Shown one piece after another: positions 1 through 8,054 of a DNA stretch of 64,000 nucleotides (within the stretch, counting starts at the first letter, position 1; the number at the start of each line of letters is the position of its first letter). Under the pieces are notes generated by a model. It did no database searches. It had not been told where the DNA came from and was given only the letters and a program-made list of their open reading frames with translations. The DNA comes from CAVTWH01 sp963850915 (lineage in GTDB: Bacteria > Actinomycetota > Actinomycetes > Mycobacteriales > Micromonosporaceae): assembly GCA_963850915.1 (NCBI GenBank), contig CAWKND010000005.1:1054001-1118000 (forward strand). Reading direction: 5' to 3'. The position numbers and the translations under genes are program-made.

Positions 1-68
1 GCGAAAATTCTGGGGGAGCGTATGCGAAACCCACGTTTGATCGTCGCGCGGCAGGGTAATGAGCTGTC

Positions 69-212
69 ATGGACTTTATCTTGTGGATCCTCGCGGTCAT
101 TCTGGTCGTCGCAGGCATCGTCGCGCTGTTCCGCCGCCAGCTTCTCTGGGGCATCGTGCTCATCATCGTCGGGCTGCTCGTCGGCCCCGGCGGCGTGAGC
201 CTCTTCACCTGA
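69..212 (+). CDS. GPGG-motif small membrane protein (47 aa)
   Basis: This short gene starts with ATG at 69 and encodes 47 residues. Almost the whole chain is hydrophobic: a first membrane segment (about residues 3-21), a short basic turn (FRRQ), a second segment (about 26-38), and then the motif GPGGVSLF at the C-terminus. That layout fits the small actinobacterial membrane proteins named after their GPGG motif; their function is not known. A perfect 15-bp hairpin follows 50 bases downstream, so the gene looks like a monocistronic unit or the end of one. Confidence is good that it is real, low for any role. Confidence 0.75.
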   Translation: MDFILWILAVILVVAGIVALFRRQLLWGIVLIIVGLLVGPGGVSLFT

Positions 213-261
213 TCCTCTCCGCGTCAGCGGAGACGGTCCCCGTCCTTATCCGTTCTCGATC

Positions 262-296
262 GGCCAGGGCCGCCCCATCCCGGGGCGGCCCTGGCC
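262..296 (+). terminator. Perfect 15-bp GC hairpin terminator
   Basis: Positions 262-276 and 282-296 are exact reverse complements, with a 5-base loop. There is no U-tract, as is usual for actinobacterial terminators. It separates the GPGG gene from the M20 peptidase gene. Confidence 0.75.
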
Positions 297-381
297 GTGT
301 CTGTACCGGGGGTACGCCTGGCCCTGTGCGTACCGGCCGGCCCGCGCTGCCCGCCCGCTGGGCTGCTGGTATGAAGGGGGC

Positions 382-1713
382 ATGACAGCTCCCGTGATCA
401 ACCCGGCCGGCTCCGATCCGGCAGCTGAGGTCGTCGACCTGTGCCGTGACCTGCTGCGCATCGACACCACCAACACCGGCGACCTGGCCACCTGCGCCGG
501 TGAGCGGGTGGCCGCCGAGTACGTCGCCGAGAAGCTGGCCGAGGTGGGCCTGACTCCGCAGCTCTTCGAGTCGGCCCCGGGGCGTACCAGCGTGGTTGCC
601 CGGTTCGCCGGAGCCGACCCGGGGCGTGGCGCGCTGCTGCTGCACGGGCACCTGGACGTGGTACCGGCCGATGCGAGTGAGTGGAGCGTCGACCCGTTCG
701 GCGGCGAGATCCGGGACGGCTTCCTGTGGGGCCGGGGCGCCATCGACATGAAGGACTTCGACGCCATGGTGCTGGCCACCGTGCGGCACTGGCGGCGTAC
801 CGGCGTCACCCCGCCCCGTGACCTGGTGCTGTGCTACACGGCCGACGAGGAGGCCGGTGGTACCTACGGCGCGCACTTCCTGGTGGACAAGCACCCGGAG
901 CTCTTCGACGGCTGTACCGAGGCGATCGGCGAGGTCGGCGGCTTCTCCTACTCGGTCAGCAACGACCTGCGCCTGTACCTGATCCAGACCGCCGAGAAGG
1001 GCATCCACTGGCTGCGCCTGCACGCCAAGGGGCGGCCCGGGCACGGGTCGATGGTGCACGACGACAACGCCGTGACGGCGCTGGCCGAGGCGGTGGCCCG
1101 GATCGGGCGGCACCGGTTCCCGCTGGTGATGACGCCGGCGGTGGCGGAGTTCCTGGAAGCGGTGGGGGAGGCGCTGGGCTTCGAGTTCGACCCGGCCGAC
1201 CCGGAGCTCGCGGTGAGCAAGCTCGGCCCGATCGCCAGCATGATCGGTGCTGTGCTGCGCAACACAGCCAACCCGACCCGGTTGGCCGCGGGGTACAAGG
1301 ACAACGTGATCCCCAGCCGCGCGTCGGCGACCATCGACTGCCGCATCATCCCCGGCCAGGAACAGGCCTTCCTGGAGGAGTTCCGCTCGGTCGTCGGCCC
1401 CGACCTGGAGCTGGAGACCGTGCAGGACCAGCCGGCGCTGCAGACCACATTCGACGGTCCGCTGGTGGCGGCGATGTCGGCCGCGCTGCGGGCCGAGGAC
1501 CCCGGCGCCCGGCCGGTGCCCTATATGCTCTCCGGCGGTACGGATGCGAAGGCATTCGCCAAGCTGGGGATGCGCTGCTTCGGCTTCTCGCCACTGAAAC
1601 TCCCCGCCGACCTGCCGTTCGCCGCCCTGTTCCACGGCATTGACGAGCGGGTACCGGTGGACGGGCTACAGTTCGGCGTGCGCGTGCTCGACCGGTTCCT
1701 GCGCAGCTGCTGA
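382..1713 (+). CDS. M20 family metallopeptidase/deacylase
   Basis: A 443-residue zinc-dependent hydrolase of the M20 (ArgE/DapE/carboxypeptidase G2) family. Residues 88-95 read HGHLDVVP, which holds the first metal ligand (His88 or His90 region) and Asp92. The bridging-Asp region WGRGAIDMKDFD follows, and then the general-base pair in TADEEAGG (Glu156, Glu157). The lid/dimerization domain lies roughly at 200-320. A further family hallmark, SGGTDAKAF, lies near the C-terminus. The family cleaves dipeptides or N-acyl amino acids in the cytoplasm; the exact substrate cannot be read from sequence. The ATG at 382 follows a GGGGG purine run. The next gene starts 10 bases after the stop, so the two are probably co-transcribed. 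Confidence 0.9.
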   Translation: MTAPVINPAGSDPAAEVVDLCRDLLRIDTTNTGDLATCAGERVAAEYVAEKLAEVGLTPQLFESAPGRTSVVARFAGADPGRGALLLHGHLDVVPADASEWSVDPFGGEIRDGFLWGRGAIDMKDFDAMVLATVRHWRRTGVTPPRDLVLCYTADEEAGGTYGAHFLVDKHPELFDGCTEAIGEVGGFSYSVSNDLRLYLIQTAEKGIHWLRLHAKGRPGHGSMVHDDNAVTALAEAVARIGRHRFPLVMTPAVAEFLEAVGEALGFEFDPADPELAVSKLGPIASMIGAVLRNTANPTRLAAGYKDNVIPSRASATIDCRIIPGQEQAFLEEFRSVVGPDLELETVQDQPALQTTFDGPLVAAMSAALRAEDPGARPVPYMLSGGTDAKAFAKLGMRCFGFSPLKLPADLPFAALFHGIDERVPVDGLQFGVRVLDRFLRSC

Positions 1714-1723
1714 GAGGACGACG

Positions 1724-2404
1724 ATGACCGACCAGACGATGGAGCTGGAAACCGCGCTGGAGCGGGTGTACGCCGCTGCGAAGGCGCACCTGCAGGCGGT
1801 TGTCACCGCCGACGGCCGGGTGGACGACGAGACGGTGTGGCAGGCCTACGTCGAGCTGTCCAACGCCTCCTACGACTACGACGGCCTGCTGCTGGACCAG
1901 TTCGACGAGGTCACCCCGTGGAACGTGCCGAACCCGGCGGAGGCCGACCGGCAGTTCGGGGTCACCGCGCACGCCGGCGACGAGGGTGACGCGGACGACC
2001 CGTACGGGCCGGTCGTGTCGGTACGCCAGCGGCGCGACTACCGGGTACCGAGCGTCTCGGCACTCCTGCGCATCGCCGAGGCGGCGCGCAGTGCCAGCCC
2101 CGAGGCGGAGCTGGAGGACGAGGACGAGCCGATCGGCCCGATCGACTCGGTCAGCGAAGCGGTGCTGGAGCTGCTGCAGGCCGGCGATGGTTCGCTCGGC
2201 GCGCTGGACGTCCCGGAGCTGGAGCCGCTCGACGGGATCGTGGCCGTGGTGGAGACCCGGGAGCCGCTGGACATCGAGGAGTTCGAGGAGACCGACGCGG
2301 TCGGTCCGTTCCAGGTGGCCGCCGCCGACAAGCTGGTCGGCCGGCTGGACGAGCACCCCTACGCGCGGCTGGACGCCCTGGTCGACGGCGCAGACGAGGA
2401 CTGA
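1724..2404 (+). CDS. Acidic conserved hypothetical protein (226 aa)
   Basis: A 226-residue, strongly acidic protein with no membrane segment or signal peptide and no motif I recognise. The N-terminal half looks helical (about residues 5-70), and an Asp/Glu-rich linker sits near 125-145. The ATG at 1724 is preceded by GAGGACGACG, a plausible ribosome site. A longer in-frame start at 1640 lies inside the upstream peptidase gene and is less likely. It follows the peptidase by 10 bases and probably shares its transcript. Function unknown. Confidence 0.7.
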   Translation: MTDQTMELETALERVYAAAKAHLQAVVTADGRVDDETVWQAYVELSNASYDYDGLLLDQFDEVTPWNVPNPAEADRQFGVTAHAGDEGDADDPYGPVVSVRQRRDYRVPSVSALLRIAEAARSASPEAELEDEDEPIGPIDSVSEAVLELLQAGDGSLGALDVPELEPLDGIVAVVETREPLDIEEFEETDAVGPFQVAAADKLVGRLDEHPYARLDALVDGADED

Positions 2405-2416
2405 TCGGCCGAGGAG

Positions 2417-2449
2417 AAGCGCCCGGCGCTCCGGCCGGGTGTCGCGCTT
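2417..2449. terminator. Imperfect hairpin between convergent genes
   Basis: Arms 2417-2427 and 2434-2449 pair (AAGCG and CCCGGC against GCCGGG and CGCTT) with a 5-base bulge on the right side. It sits between convergent genes, ending at 2404 (+) and 2457 (-), and could serve both. Confidence 0.5.
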
Positions 2450-2456
2450 TGAGATG

Positions 2457-2648
2457 TCAGAGCGAGATGCCCGGCTGGGGTCTGGTGCTCACCTTGCGGC
2501 GCAGCAGCACCTTGCGGGTACCGTCCGGGAACAGCTGGACCCGGGCCAGCTCCCAGCCGCCGAACTCCGCCTGAATCGCCAGTTGCGTCGCCGCCGTCGG
2601 CCGGTCGATGTTCGACGGCAGGCGCAGAGGCGCGTATTCGTAGTCCAT
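2457..2648 (-). CDS. DUF5703 family protein (63 aa)
   Basis: A 63-residue protein that begins MDYEYAPLRLP and carries the block EFGGWELARV, both typical of the actinobacterial DUF5703 family. It has no signal or membrane segment and ends with a basic stretch (VLLRRKV). The family is unstudied. The gene is convergent with the acidic hypothetical gene and lies just downstream of the aldo/keto reductase on the same strand, 72 bases away. The call rests on sequence resemblance remembered from the family, so the name is likely but the function is unknown. Confidence 0.8.
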   Translation of the reverse strand: MDYEYAPLRLPSNIDRPTAATQLAIQAEFGGWELARVQLFPDGTRKVLLRRKVSTRPQPGISL

Positions 2649-2720
2649 AGAGGCACCCTGCCACGCGATTCGGTGCTCGACCAGCCTCTATCGCAACGGG
2701 TCTCAAAGTGGCGCTGTGCG

Positions 2721-3692
2721 CTAAACCTGGCGCTCCGGGTATCCGACCTCGATGGCGCTCACGTCCTCCAGCGCCCGCATGATCTCGTACGGCAGGGTGA
2801 TCTCCTCCACCTGCAGCGCCCCGGCGAGCTGGCCGACGGTACGCGCCCCGACGATCGGGGCCACCACGCCCGGCCGGTCGCGTACCCAGGCCAGCGCCAC
2901 TTCCAGCGGGGACACGCCCAGCCCGTCGGCGGCGATCACCACCGACTCGACGATCGCCGACGAGCGCGGGTCGAGGTAGCGGGAGACGAAGCGCTCGAAG
3001 TGCGGCGAGGCGCCCCGCGAGTCGGCCGGCCGCCCGTGCCGGTACTTCCCGGTGAGTACCCCACGGCCGAGCGGCGACCAGGGCAGGATGCCCAGCCCGA
3101 GGGCCTGCGCGGCGGGTAGTACCTCGCGCTCGATACCCCGCTCCAGCAGCGAGTACTCCACCTGCGTGCAGACGATCGGCGCACGACCGGGCCAGGCGCG
3201 CTGCCAGGTGGCCGCCTGCGCGGTCTGCCAGCCGGAGAAGTTGGAGACGCCGACGTAGCGGGCCTTGCCGGAGCTGACCGCCAGGTCGAGCGCGGCGAGC
3301 GTCTCGTCCAGCGGTGTCTCCGGGTCGTAGCCGTGTACCTGCCAGATGTCCACGTACTCCACGCCGAGCCGGCGCAGCGACGCGTCCAGGCTGCGCAGCA
3401 GGTGACCTCGGGAGGCGTCGTGGTGACGTTCGCGACTCGGGCGCAGGCCGGCCTTGGTGGCGATCAACAGATCTTCCCGGGGTACCACGGTGGCCAGCAG
3501 CGAACCGATGACCCCTTCGGCGTCCCCGTCGCCGTACACATCGGCTGTGTCCAGCAGCGTGCCACCGGCGTCGGCGAACGTCTTGAGCTGGGCAGCGGCG
3601 TCATCCGGCGCGGTATCCCGGCCCCAGGTCATCGTGCCCAGGGCGAGCCGGGACACGGGAAGCCCGGTTCGGCCGAGGGGACGCTGCTGCAT
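2721..3692 (-). CDS. Aldo/keto reductase
   Basis: A 323-residue NADPH-dependent oxidoreductase of the aldo/keto reductase superfamily, a TIM barrel that reduces carbonyl compounds. The catalytic tetrad is visible: Asp in LLDTADVYG, Tyr in the same motif, Lys in LIATKAG and His in IWQVHGYD. The C-terminal cofactor-binding segment includes PIVGARTVGQL. I chose ATG at 3692 because the protein then opens with MQQRPLGRTGLPVSRLALG, the standard N-terminus of the family. An upstream start at 3758 would add 22 unrelated residues. The substrate cannot be predicted. It diverges from the LLM oxidoreductase gene. Confidence 0.9.
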   Translation of the reverse strand: MQQRPLGRTGLPVSRLALGTMTWGRDTAPDDAAAQLKTFADAGGTLLDTADVYGDGDAEGVIGSLLATVVPREDLLIATKAGLRPSRERHHDASRGHLLRSLDASLRRLGVEYVDIWQVHGYDPETPLDETLAALDLAVSSGKARYVGVSNFSGWQTAQAATWQRAWPGRAPIVCTQVEYSLLERGIEREVLPAAQALGLGILPWSPLGRGVLTGKYRHGRPADSRGASPHFERFVSRYLDPRSSAIVESVVIAADGLGVSPLEVALAWVRDRPGVVAPIVGARTVGQLAGALQVEEITLPYEIMRALEDVSAIEVGYPERQV

Positions 3693-3854
3693 GGAATGTG
3701 AAACTACAGGTACCCGCGCCGCTGACGGGCCTGCCGGCCACCGACCCGCCGTCACCACCCCGGCCCGGGCGTTCCGCCGCCGCGCTGGCTAGGCTGTCTC
3801 GATCAGAACGGCGAGGCGGTGGACCGAACTCGTCGGTAGTGAGGGAGTGGCGCG

Positions 3855-4946
3855 ATGCGGCTGGGGCTGAGCCTGGGGTACCAGACGGCGTGGACGACGC
3901 CGGCCGACCACATCGCGCTCGCCCAGGAGGCCGACCGGCTGGGCTTCTCCGTCGTCTGGGCGGCCGAGGCGTACGGCTCCGACTCGCCCACCATCCTGGC
4001 CGCCATCGCCGCCACCACCGAGCGCATCGACATCGGCGCCGCGGTGATGCAGATCCCGGCGCGTACCCCGGCGATGACCGCGATGACCGCCGCCTCGCTG
4101 GACAACATCTCCGGCGGCCGGTTCCGGTTGGGGCTGGGCGTCTCCGGACCGCAGGTCTCCGAGGGCTGGCACGGGGTGCGGTTCGCCCACCCACTGGCCC
4201 GCACCCGGGAGTACGTGGACATCGTGAAGCTGGCGATTGCCCGCAAGCCGGTGGCCTACGACGGCGAGTACTACACGCTGCCGCTGCCCGACGGGCCGGG
4301 CAAGGCGCTGCGGCTGGGCTTCCATCCACCCCGCGAACACATTCCGATCTACCTGGCCGCGGTCGGGCCGAAGAACCTGGAGCTGGCCGGCGAGATGGCC
4401 GACGGCTGGCTGGCCGTCTTCTACTCGCCCGAGTTCGCCGACGAGCAGCTGGCCAGCATCGCCGCCGGCCGGGCCAGGGCGGGGCTGGACGTCAGCGGCT
4501 TCGACATCGTGCCGTCGGTACCGGTGGTCATCGGCGACGACGTGGCCAGCTGCGCCGAACTGGTGCGCTGGTACGCCGCCCTGTACGTGGGCGGGATGGG
4601 TAGCCGGGAACAGAACTTCTACAACCAGCTGGCCACGCGAATGGGGTACGGCGACGCGGCCCGGGAGGTACAGGAGCTGTACCTGGACAAGCGGCAACGG
4701 GACGCGGCCGCGGCGGTACCCCTGGAATTCATCGACCGCACTTCGCTGCTCGGCCCGATCGACCGGATCGCCGACGGCATGCGGCAGTACGCGGCCGCCG
4801 GGGTGACCACGCTCTCGGTCAACCTGTTCGTGGCCGACCGCGAATCCGGCGTCGAGACCCTGCGCCAGCTCGCCGACGCCTACGAAAAGTCCGGCACGGC
4901 CACCTCCGCGACGCCGGCGGTACCCACCACGACGGCCGCGGAGTAG
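3855..4946 (+). CDS. LLM class F420-dependent oxidoreductase
   Basis: A 363-residue luciferase-like monooxygenase-fold protein (TIM barrel). The N-terminus (LGLSLGYQT) and motifs such as ISGGRFRLGLGVSGPQ are typical of the actinobacterial branch that uses coenzyme F420 rather than FMN. F420 use is inferred from the family, not from a diagnostic residue. The last 20 residues are a Thr/Ala-rich tail of low complexity. The start is the ATG at 3855, with GAGGGAG-like purines (TGAGGGAGTGG) just upstream. uppP begins 5 bases after the stop, so the two genes are probably in one operon. Confidence 0.85.
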   Translation: MRLGLSLGYQTAWTTPADHIALAQEADRLGFSVVWAAEAYGSDSPTILAAIAATTERIDIGAAVMQIPARTPAMTAMTAASLDNISGGRFRLGLGVSGPQVSEGWHGVRFAHPLARTREYVDIVKLAIARKPVAYDGEYYTLPLPDGPGKALRLGFHPPREHIPIYLAAVGPKNLELAGEMADGWLAVFYSPEFADEQLASIAAGRARAGLDVSGFDIVPSVPVVIGDDVASCAELVRWYAALYVGGMGSREQNFYNQLATRMGYGDAAREVQELYLDKRQRDAAAAVPLEFIDRTSLLGPIDRIADGMRQYAAAGVTTLSVNLFVADRESGVETLRQLADAYEKSGTATSATPAVPTTTAAE

Positions 4947-4951
4947 CCGGC

Positions 4952-5779
4952 GTGCAGATCTGGCAGGCCGCCGTCCTCGGCGTCGTCGAGGGGCTCACCG
5001 AATTCCTGCCGGTCTCCTCGACCGGCCACCTCACCATCGCCGAGGAGATCCTCGGGCTGCAGGTCGACGACGCCGCGGTCACCGCGTTCACCGCGGTGAT
5101 CCAGACCGGCGCGATCCTGGCCGCCGTCATCTACTTCTTCAAGGACATCGTCCGGATCGTGCGCGGCTTCGTGAAGGGGCTGTTCAGCAAGGCGCACCGC
5201 GGGTTCGACTACCGGTTCGGCTGGTACGTCATCGTCGGCTCGATCCCGATCGCGGTCGCCGGGGTACTGGGCAAGGACGCCATCACCGGGCCACTGCGCA
5301 ACCTGTGGGTGGTGGCCGCCGCGCTGATCCTGTGGAGCGGGGTGATGGTCTACGCCGAGCTGGTCGGCTCGCGGACCCGGGGAGAGGAACAGGTGAACCT
5401 GACCGACTCGGTGGTGATCGGGGTGGCCCAGGCGGCCGCGCTGTTCCCCGGCGTGTCCCGGTCGGGGGCCACCATCTCCTTCGGGCTGCTGCGTGACCTG
5501 GACCGGGTGACCGCCACCCGGATGGCGTTCTTCCTGGGCATTCCGGCGCTGCTCGGCGGTGGGGCGTTCGAGTTGAAGGACGCGGTCTCCGGGCCGTCGG
5601 TGGGGATCCCCGCGCTGGTCGTCGGGACGGTGGTGAGCTTCATCGTCGGGTACGCCTCGATCGCCTGGCTGCTGCGCTTCGTCGCCAAGCACAGCATGAT
5701 CACCTTCGTGGTGTACCGGGTACTCCTGGGCGTGGCCCTCATCGTCGCGCTGGGTACCGGGTGGATCGCCGCCACCTGA
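4952..5779 (+). CDS. uppP: Undecaprenyl-diphosphatase UppP/BacA
   Basis: This 275-residue polytopic membrane enzyme dephosphorylates undecaprenyl diphosphate, regenerating the lipid carrier for peptidoglycan synthesis; overproduction gives bacitracin resistance. Both signature regions are present: EGLTEFLPVSSTGHL near the N-terminus and PGVSRSGATI in the middle. Seven or eight hydrophobic segments are spread along the chain, and the length matches the family. The GTG start at 4952 follows the stop of the LLM gene by 5 bases. No upstream start is compatible with the conserved N-terminus (QIWQAAVLGVVEGLTEF). Confidence 0.97.
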   Translation: MQIWQAAVLGVVEGLTEFLPVSSTGHLTIAEEILGLQVDDAAVTAFTAVIQTGAILAAVIYFFKDIVRIVRGFVKGLFSKAHRGFDYRFGWYVIVGSIPIAVAGVLGKDAITGPLRNLWVVAAALILWSGVMVYAELVGSRTRGEEQVNLTDSVVIGVAQAAALFPGVSRSGATISFGLLRDLDRVTATRMAFFLGIPALLGGGAFELKDAVSGPSVGIPALVVGTVVSFIVGYASIAWLLRFVAKHSMITFVVYRVLLGVALIVALGTGWIAAT

Positions 5780-5824
5780 GCCGGCCCGGCCGCCCCGGGT
5801 GCGCCGGCTGGGTAGGTTAAGCGC

Positions 5825-6540
5825 GTGGCCACCGTCATCCTGCTCCGGCACGGCCGGACCACCGCGAACAGCTCCGGCATGCTGGCCGGGCACCAGCCGG
5901 TCGAGCTCGACGACGCCGGCCGGGCACAGGCGGTGGCCGTCGGCGAGCGGCTGCGCGCCGCCGGCATCCCGCTGGCCGCGGTGGTCAGCAGCCCGCTGAT
6001 CCGCTGCCGGCAGACGGTGGACGCGGCGCTGCCCGGCGCGGCCGTGCGGGACGAGCCGCGGCTGGTCGAGTGCGACTACGGCGACTGGTCCGGTCAGCCG
6101 CTCAAAACCCTCGCGAAACAGCCGCTGTGGCAGGTGGTGCAGGCGCATCCGAGCGCCGCGGTCTTCCCGGGCGGCGAGGCGATGGCCAGCATGGCGCAGC
6201 GGGCGGTGGCGGCGGTACGCGACTGGGACGCACAGGTCACCGCCGAGCACGGGCCGGAGGCGCTCTGGCTGGCCTGCAGCCACGGTGACGTGATCAAGGC
6301 CATCATCGCCGACGCGCTCGGCCTGCACCTGGACCTGTTCCAGCGGATCATGGTGGACCCGGCCTCGCTGACCGTCATCCGGTACACCCCGCTGCGCCCG
6401 TTCGTGGTGCGGCAGAACGACATCGGCGGCTCGCTCGCCGGGCTGAAGCCGCCGGCCAAGCGCCGGCGTCGACGGGCGGAGAGCAGCCCCGCCGCCTCCG
6501 ACGCGGTACCGGGCGGCGGGGCGGGTACCCACCGGCCTGA
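5825..6540 (+). pseudogene. Histidine phosphatase (MSMEG_4193-like), 3' end without in-frame stop
   Basis: A histidine phosphatase (phosphoglycerate-mutase-like) domain starts at the GTG at 5825. It has the phosphohistidine motif LLRHGRT, later ECDYGDW, and the second catalytic His in CSHGDV. The domain ends in a basic tail, KPPAKRRRRRAES, and then GGGAG, which is where homologues usually stop. Here the frame has no stop until 7993: it runs through the whole DUF3090 gene in the wrong frame and into the following gene in frame. A stop in another frame (TGA 6538-6540) would end the protein normally after a one-base shift, so I give 6540 as the probable original end. Either an indel or a genuinely lost stop explains this. 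The neighbours (DUF3090, SCO1664-like, mshC) form a block conserved in actinobacteria. Confidence 0.7.
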
Positions 6541-6593
6541 TCGATGCGGACCGCACTGCAGCCGGGTGCGCGTACCCGATAGTGTGTGCTGTC

Positions 6594-7181
6594 ATGACCC
6601 ACCAGGTGTACGCCTTCGAGCCGCCGGAGCGGTTCGTCGCCGGCACCGTCGGCGAGCCCGGCGACCGGGTGTTCTACCTGCAGGCCCGCGGCGGCGGCCG
6701 GGTGGTCAGCGTGGCCCTGGAGAAGGTCCAGGTCACCCTGCTCGCCGAGAAGCTGGACGAGCTGCTGGTCGAGGCGCACCGCCGGTTCGGGCTGACGCTG
6801 CCCGAGGTCGATGCGATGAGCCCGGACAACGAGCCGCTGGACTCGCCGGTCGACGAGGAGTTCCGGGTCGGTACCCTCGGCCTGGCCTACGACGTGGAGA
6901 CGGCCACCGTGGTCATCGAGGCGATCGCGGTCGGCGAGGGCGAGGCCGAGGAGGCCGACGCCGATGCACTCGGCGACGACGAGCCCGACGACGCCGATGT
7001 CGAGGCGGACACCGCCGACCTGGACCGGCTGCGGGTACGGCTGACCCCGGCGGCGACCCGGGACTTCATCGAGCGGGCCAAGCGCCTGGTGGCCGCCGGC
7101 CGGCCACCGTGCCCGCTGTGTGGCCAGCCACTGGACCCGAAGGGTCACCTCTGCCCCCGGCACAACGGATACCACCGGTAG
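6594..7181 (+). CDS. DUF3090 domain-containing protein (195 aa)
   Basis: A 195-residue protein that opens MTHQVYAFEPPERFVAGTVG, the typical start of DUF3090. An acidic low-complexity stretch lies at about residues 115-140, and a C-terminal pair CPLCGQPLDPKGHLCPRHNG looks like a small zinc-binding knuckle (Cys-x2-Cys ... Cys-x2-His). Function is unknown. The family is regularly found between a histidine phosphatase and the SCO1664-type protein, as here. ATG at 6594 fits the family; an earlier GTG at 6582 would add four residues. The gene lies inside a longer open frame on the same strand, but its conserved sequence shows that this is the real frame. Confidence 0.9.
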   Translation: MTHQVYAFEPPERFVAGTVGEPGDRVFYLQARGGGRVVSVALEKVQVTLLAEKLDELLVEAHRRFGLTLPEVDAMSPDNEPLDSPVDEEFRVGTLGLAYDVETATVVIEAIAVGEGEAEEADADALGDDEPDDADVEADTADLDRLRVRLTPAATRDFIERAKRLVAAGRPPCPLCGQPLDPKGHLCPRHNGYHR

Positions 7182-7186
7182 CCGCG

Positions 7187-7993
7187 GTGACCGACCCGCT
7201 CAGCGAAGCCGACGCTCTGGAACTGTTGCGGCACGGGGAGTTGGAGCTGGAAGGCCGGTTGGTGGACGCCTCCAACACCACGCTGCGGGCGGTCATCACG
7301 CTCGGCGACCTGGAGGCGCGCTGCGTGTACAAGCCGATCCGGGGCGAGCGGCCGCTCTGGGACTTCCCGGACGGTACCCTCGCCGGGCGCGAGGTCTCCG
7401 CCTACCTGCTGTCAGCCGCGACCGGGTGGGGCTGCGTACCCCCGACCGTGCTGCGTGAGGGCGGCCCGATGGGCCCGGGCGCCTGCCAGCTGTGGGTCGA
7501 GGAGCCCGATGACGCCGAGATGCTGGTCGGCTTCGTACCGGTGCGCAAGGTCCCGCACGGCTGGCGGCGGGTGATGTCGGCGCGGGACACCGACGGCAAG
7601 CCGTACGTGCTGGCGCACGCCGACGATCCGCGGCTGTGGCGGCTGGCGGTCTTCGACGCGGTGGCCAACAACGCCGACCGCAAGGGCGGCCACGTGCTCT
7701 ACGCCGACGGCGGCCACGTCTACGGCTGTGACCACGGCGTGTGCTTCAACGCCGAGGAGAAGCTGCGTACCGTCCTGTGGGGCTGGGTGGACGAGCCGCT
7801 GCCCAGCGAGGCGCTGGAGGTACTCGGCCGGCTGCGCGCCGAGCTGGAGGGCGAGCTGGGTGACCTGCTGGCCGAGCACCTGACGACGACCGAGGTACGC
7901 CAGGTGGGGCAGCGCATCGACCGGCTGCTGGACACCGGTACCTTCCCCGGCCCCAGCTCGGACTGGCCGGCCGTACCGTGGCCCCCGATCTGA
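7187..7993 (+). CDS. SCO1664 family protein (PI3K/PI4K-like fold)
   Basis: A 268-residue protein resembling the SCO1664 family, which has a phosphatidylinositol 3/4-kinase-like catalytic fold. The motif VYKPIRGERPLWDFP corresponds to the nucleotide-binding lysine region. FDAVANNADRKGGHVL and YGCDHGVCF resemble the catalytic and metal-binding loops (D..NNDRK and HG). The in vivo substrate is unknown. The GTG at 7187 lies 5 bases after the DUF3090 stop and gives the conserved start MTDPLSEADAL. The frame is open backwards to 5825, so a read-through product from the phosphatase gene is formally possible, but the conserved N-terminus argues for an independent start. Confidence 0.85.
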   Translation: MTDPLSEADALELLRHGELELEGRLVDASNTTLRAVITLGDLEARCVYKPIRGERPLWDFPDGTLAGREVSAYLLSAATGWGCVPPTVLREGGPMGPGACQLWVEEPDDAEMLVGFVPVRKVPHGWRRVMSARDTDGKPYVLAHADDPRLWRLAVFDAVANNADRKGGHVLYADGGHVYGCDHGVCFNAEEKLRTVLWGWVDEPLPSEALEVLGRLRAELEGELGDLLAEHLTTTEVRQVGQRIDRLLDTGTFPGPSSDWPAVPWPPI

Positions 7994-8054
7994 GCCTGGC
8001 GCCTTGAAAACGACCCCCGCAAGCGGTGTCCGGGGTGATCGCTAGGGTGGGGGT

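Noticed and set aside
205..1635. Long open frame on the minus strand opposite the M20 peptidase gene
   Set aside because: Composition is Arg/His/Gln/Gly-rich nonsense without motifs, and the opposite strand encodes a clear peptidase. It is the usual antisense artefact of high GC.
4880..6646. 588-codon minus-strand frame opposite uppP and the phosphatase
   Set aside because: No recognisable domain; it mirrors two well-supported plus-strand genes.
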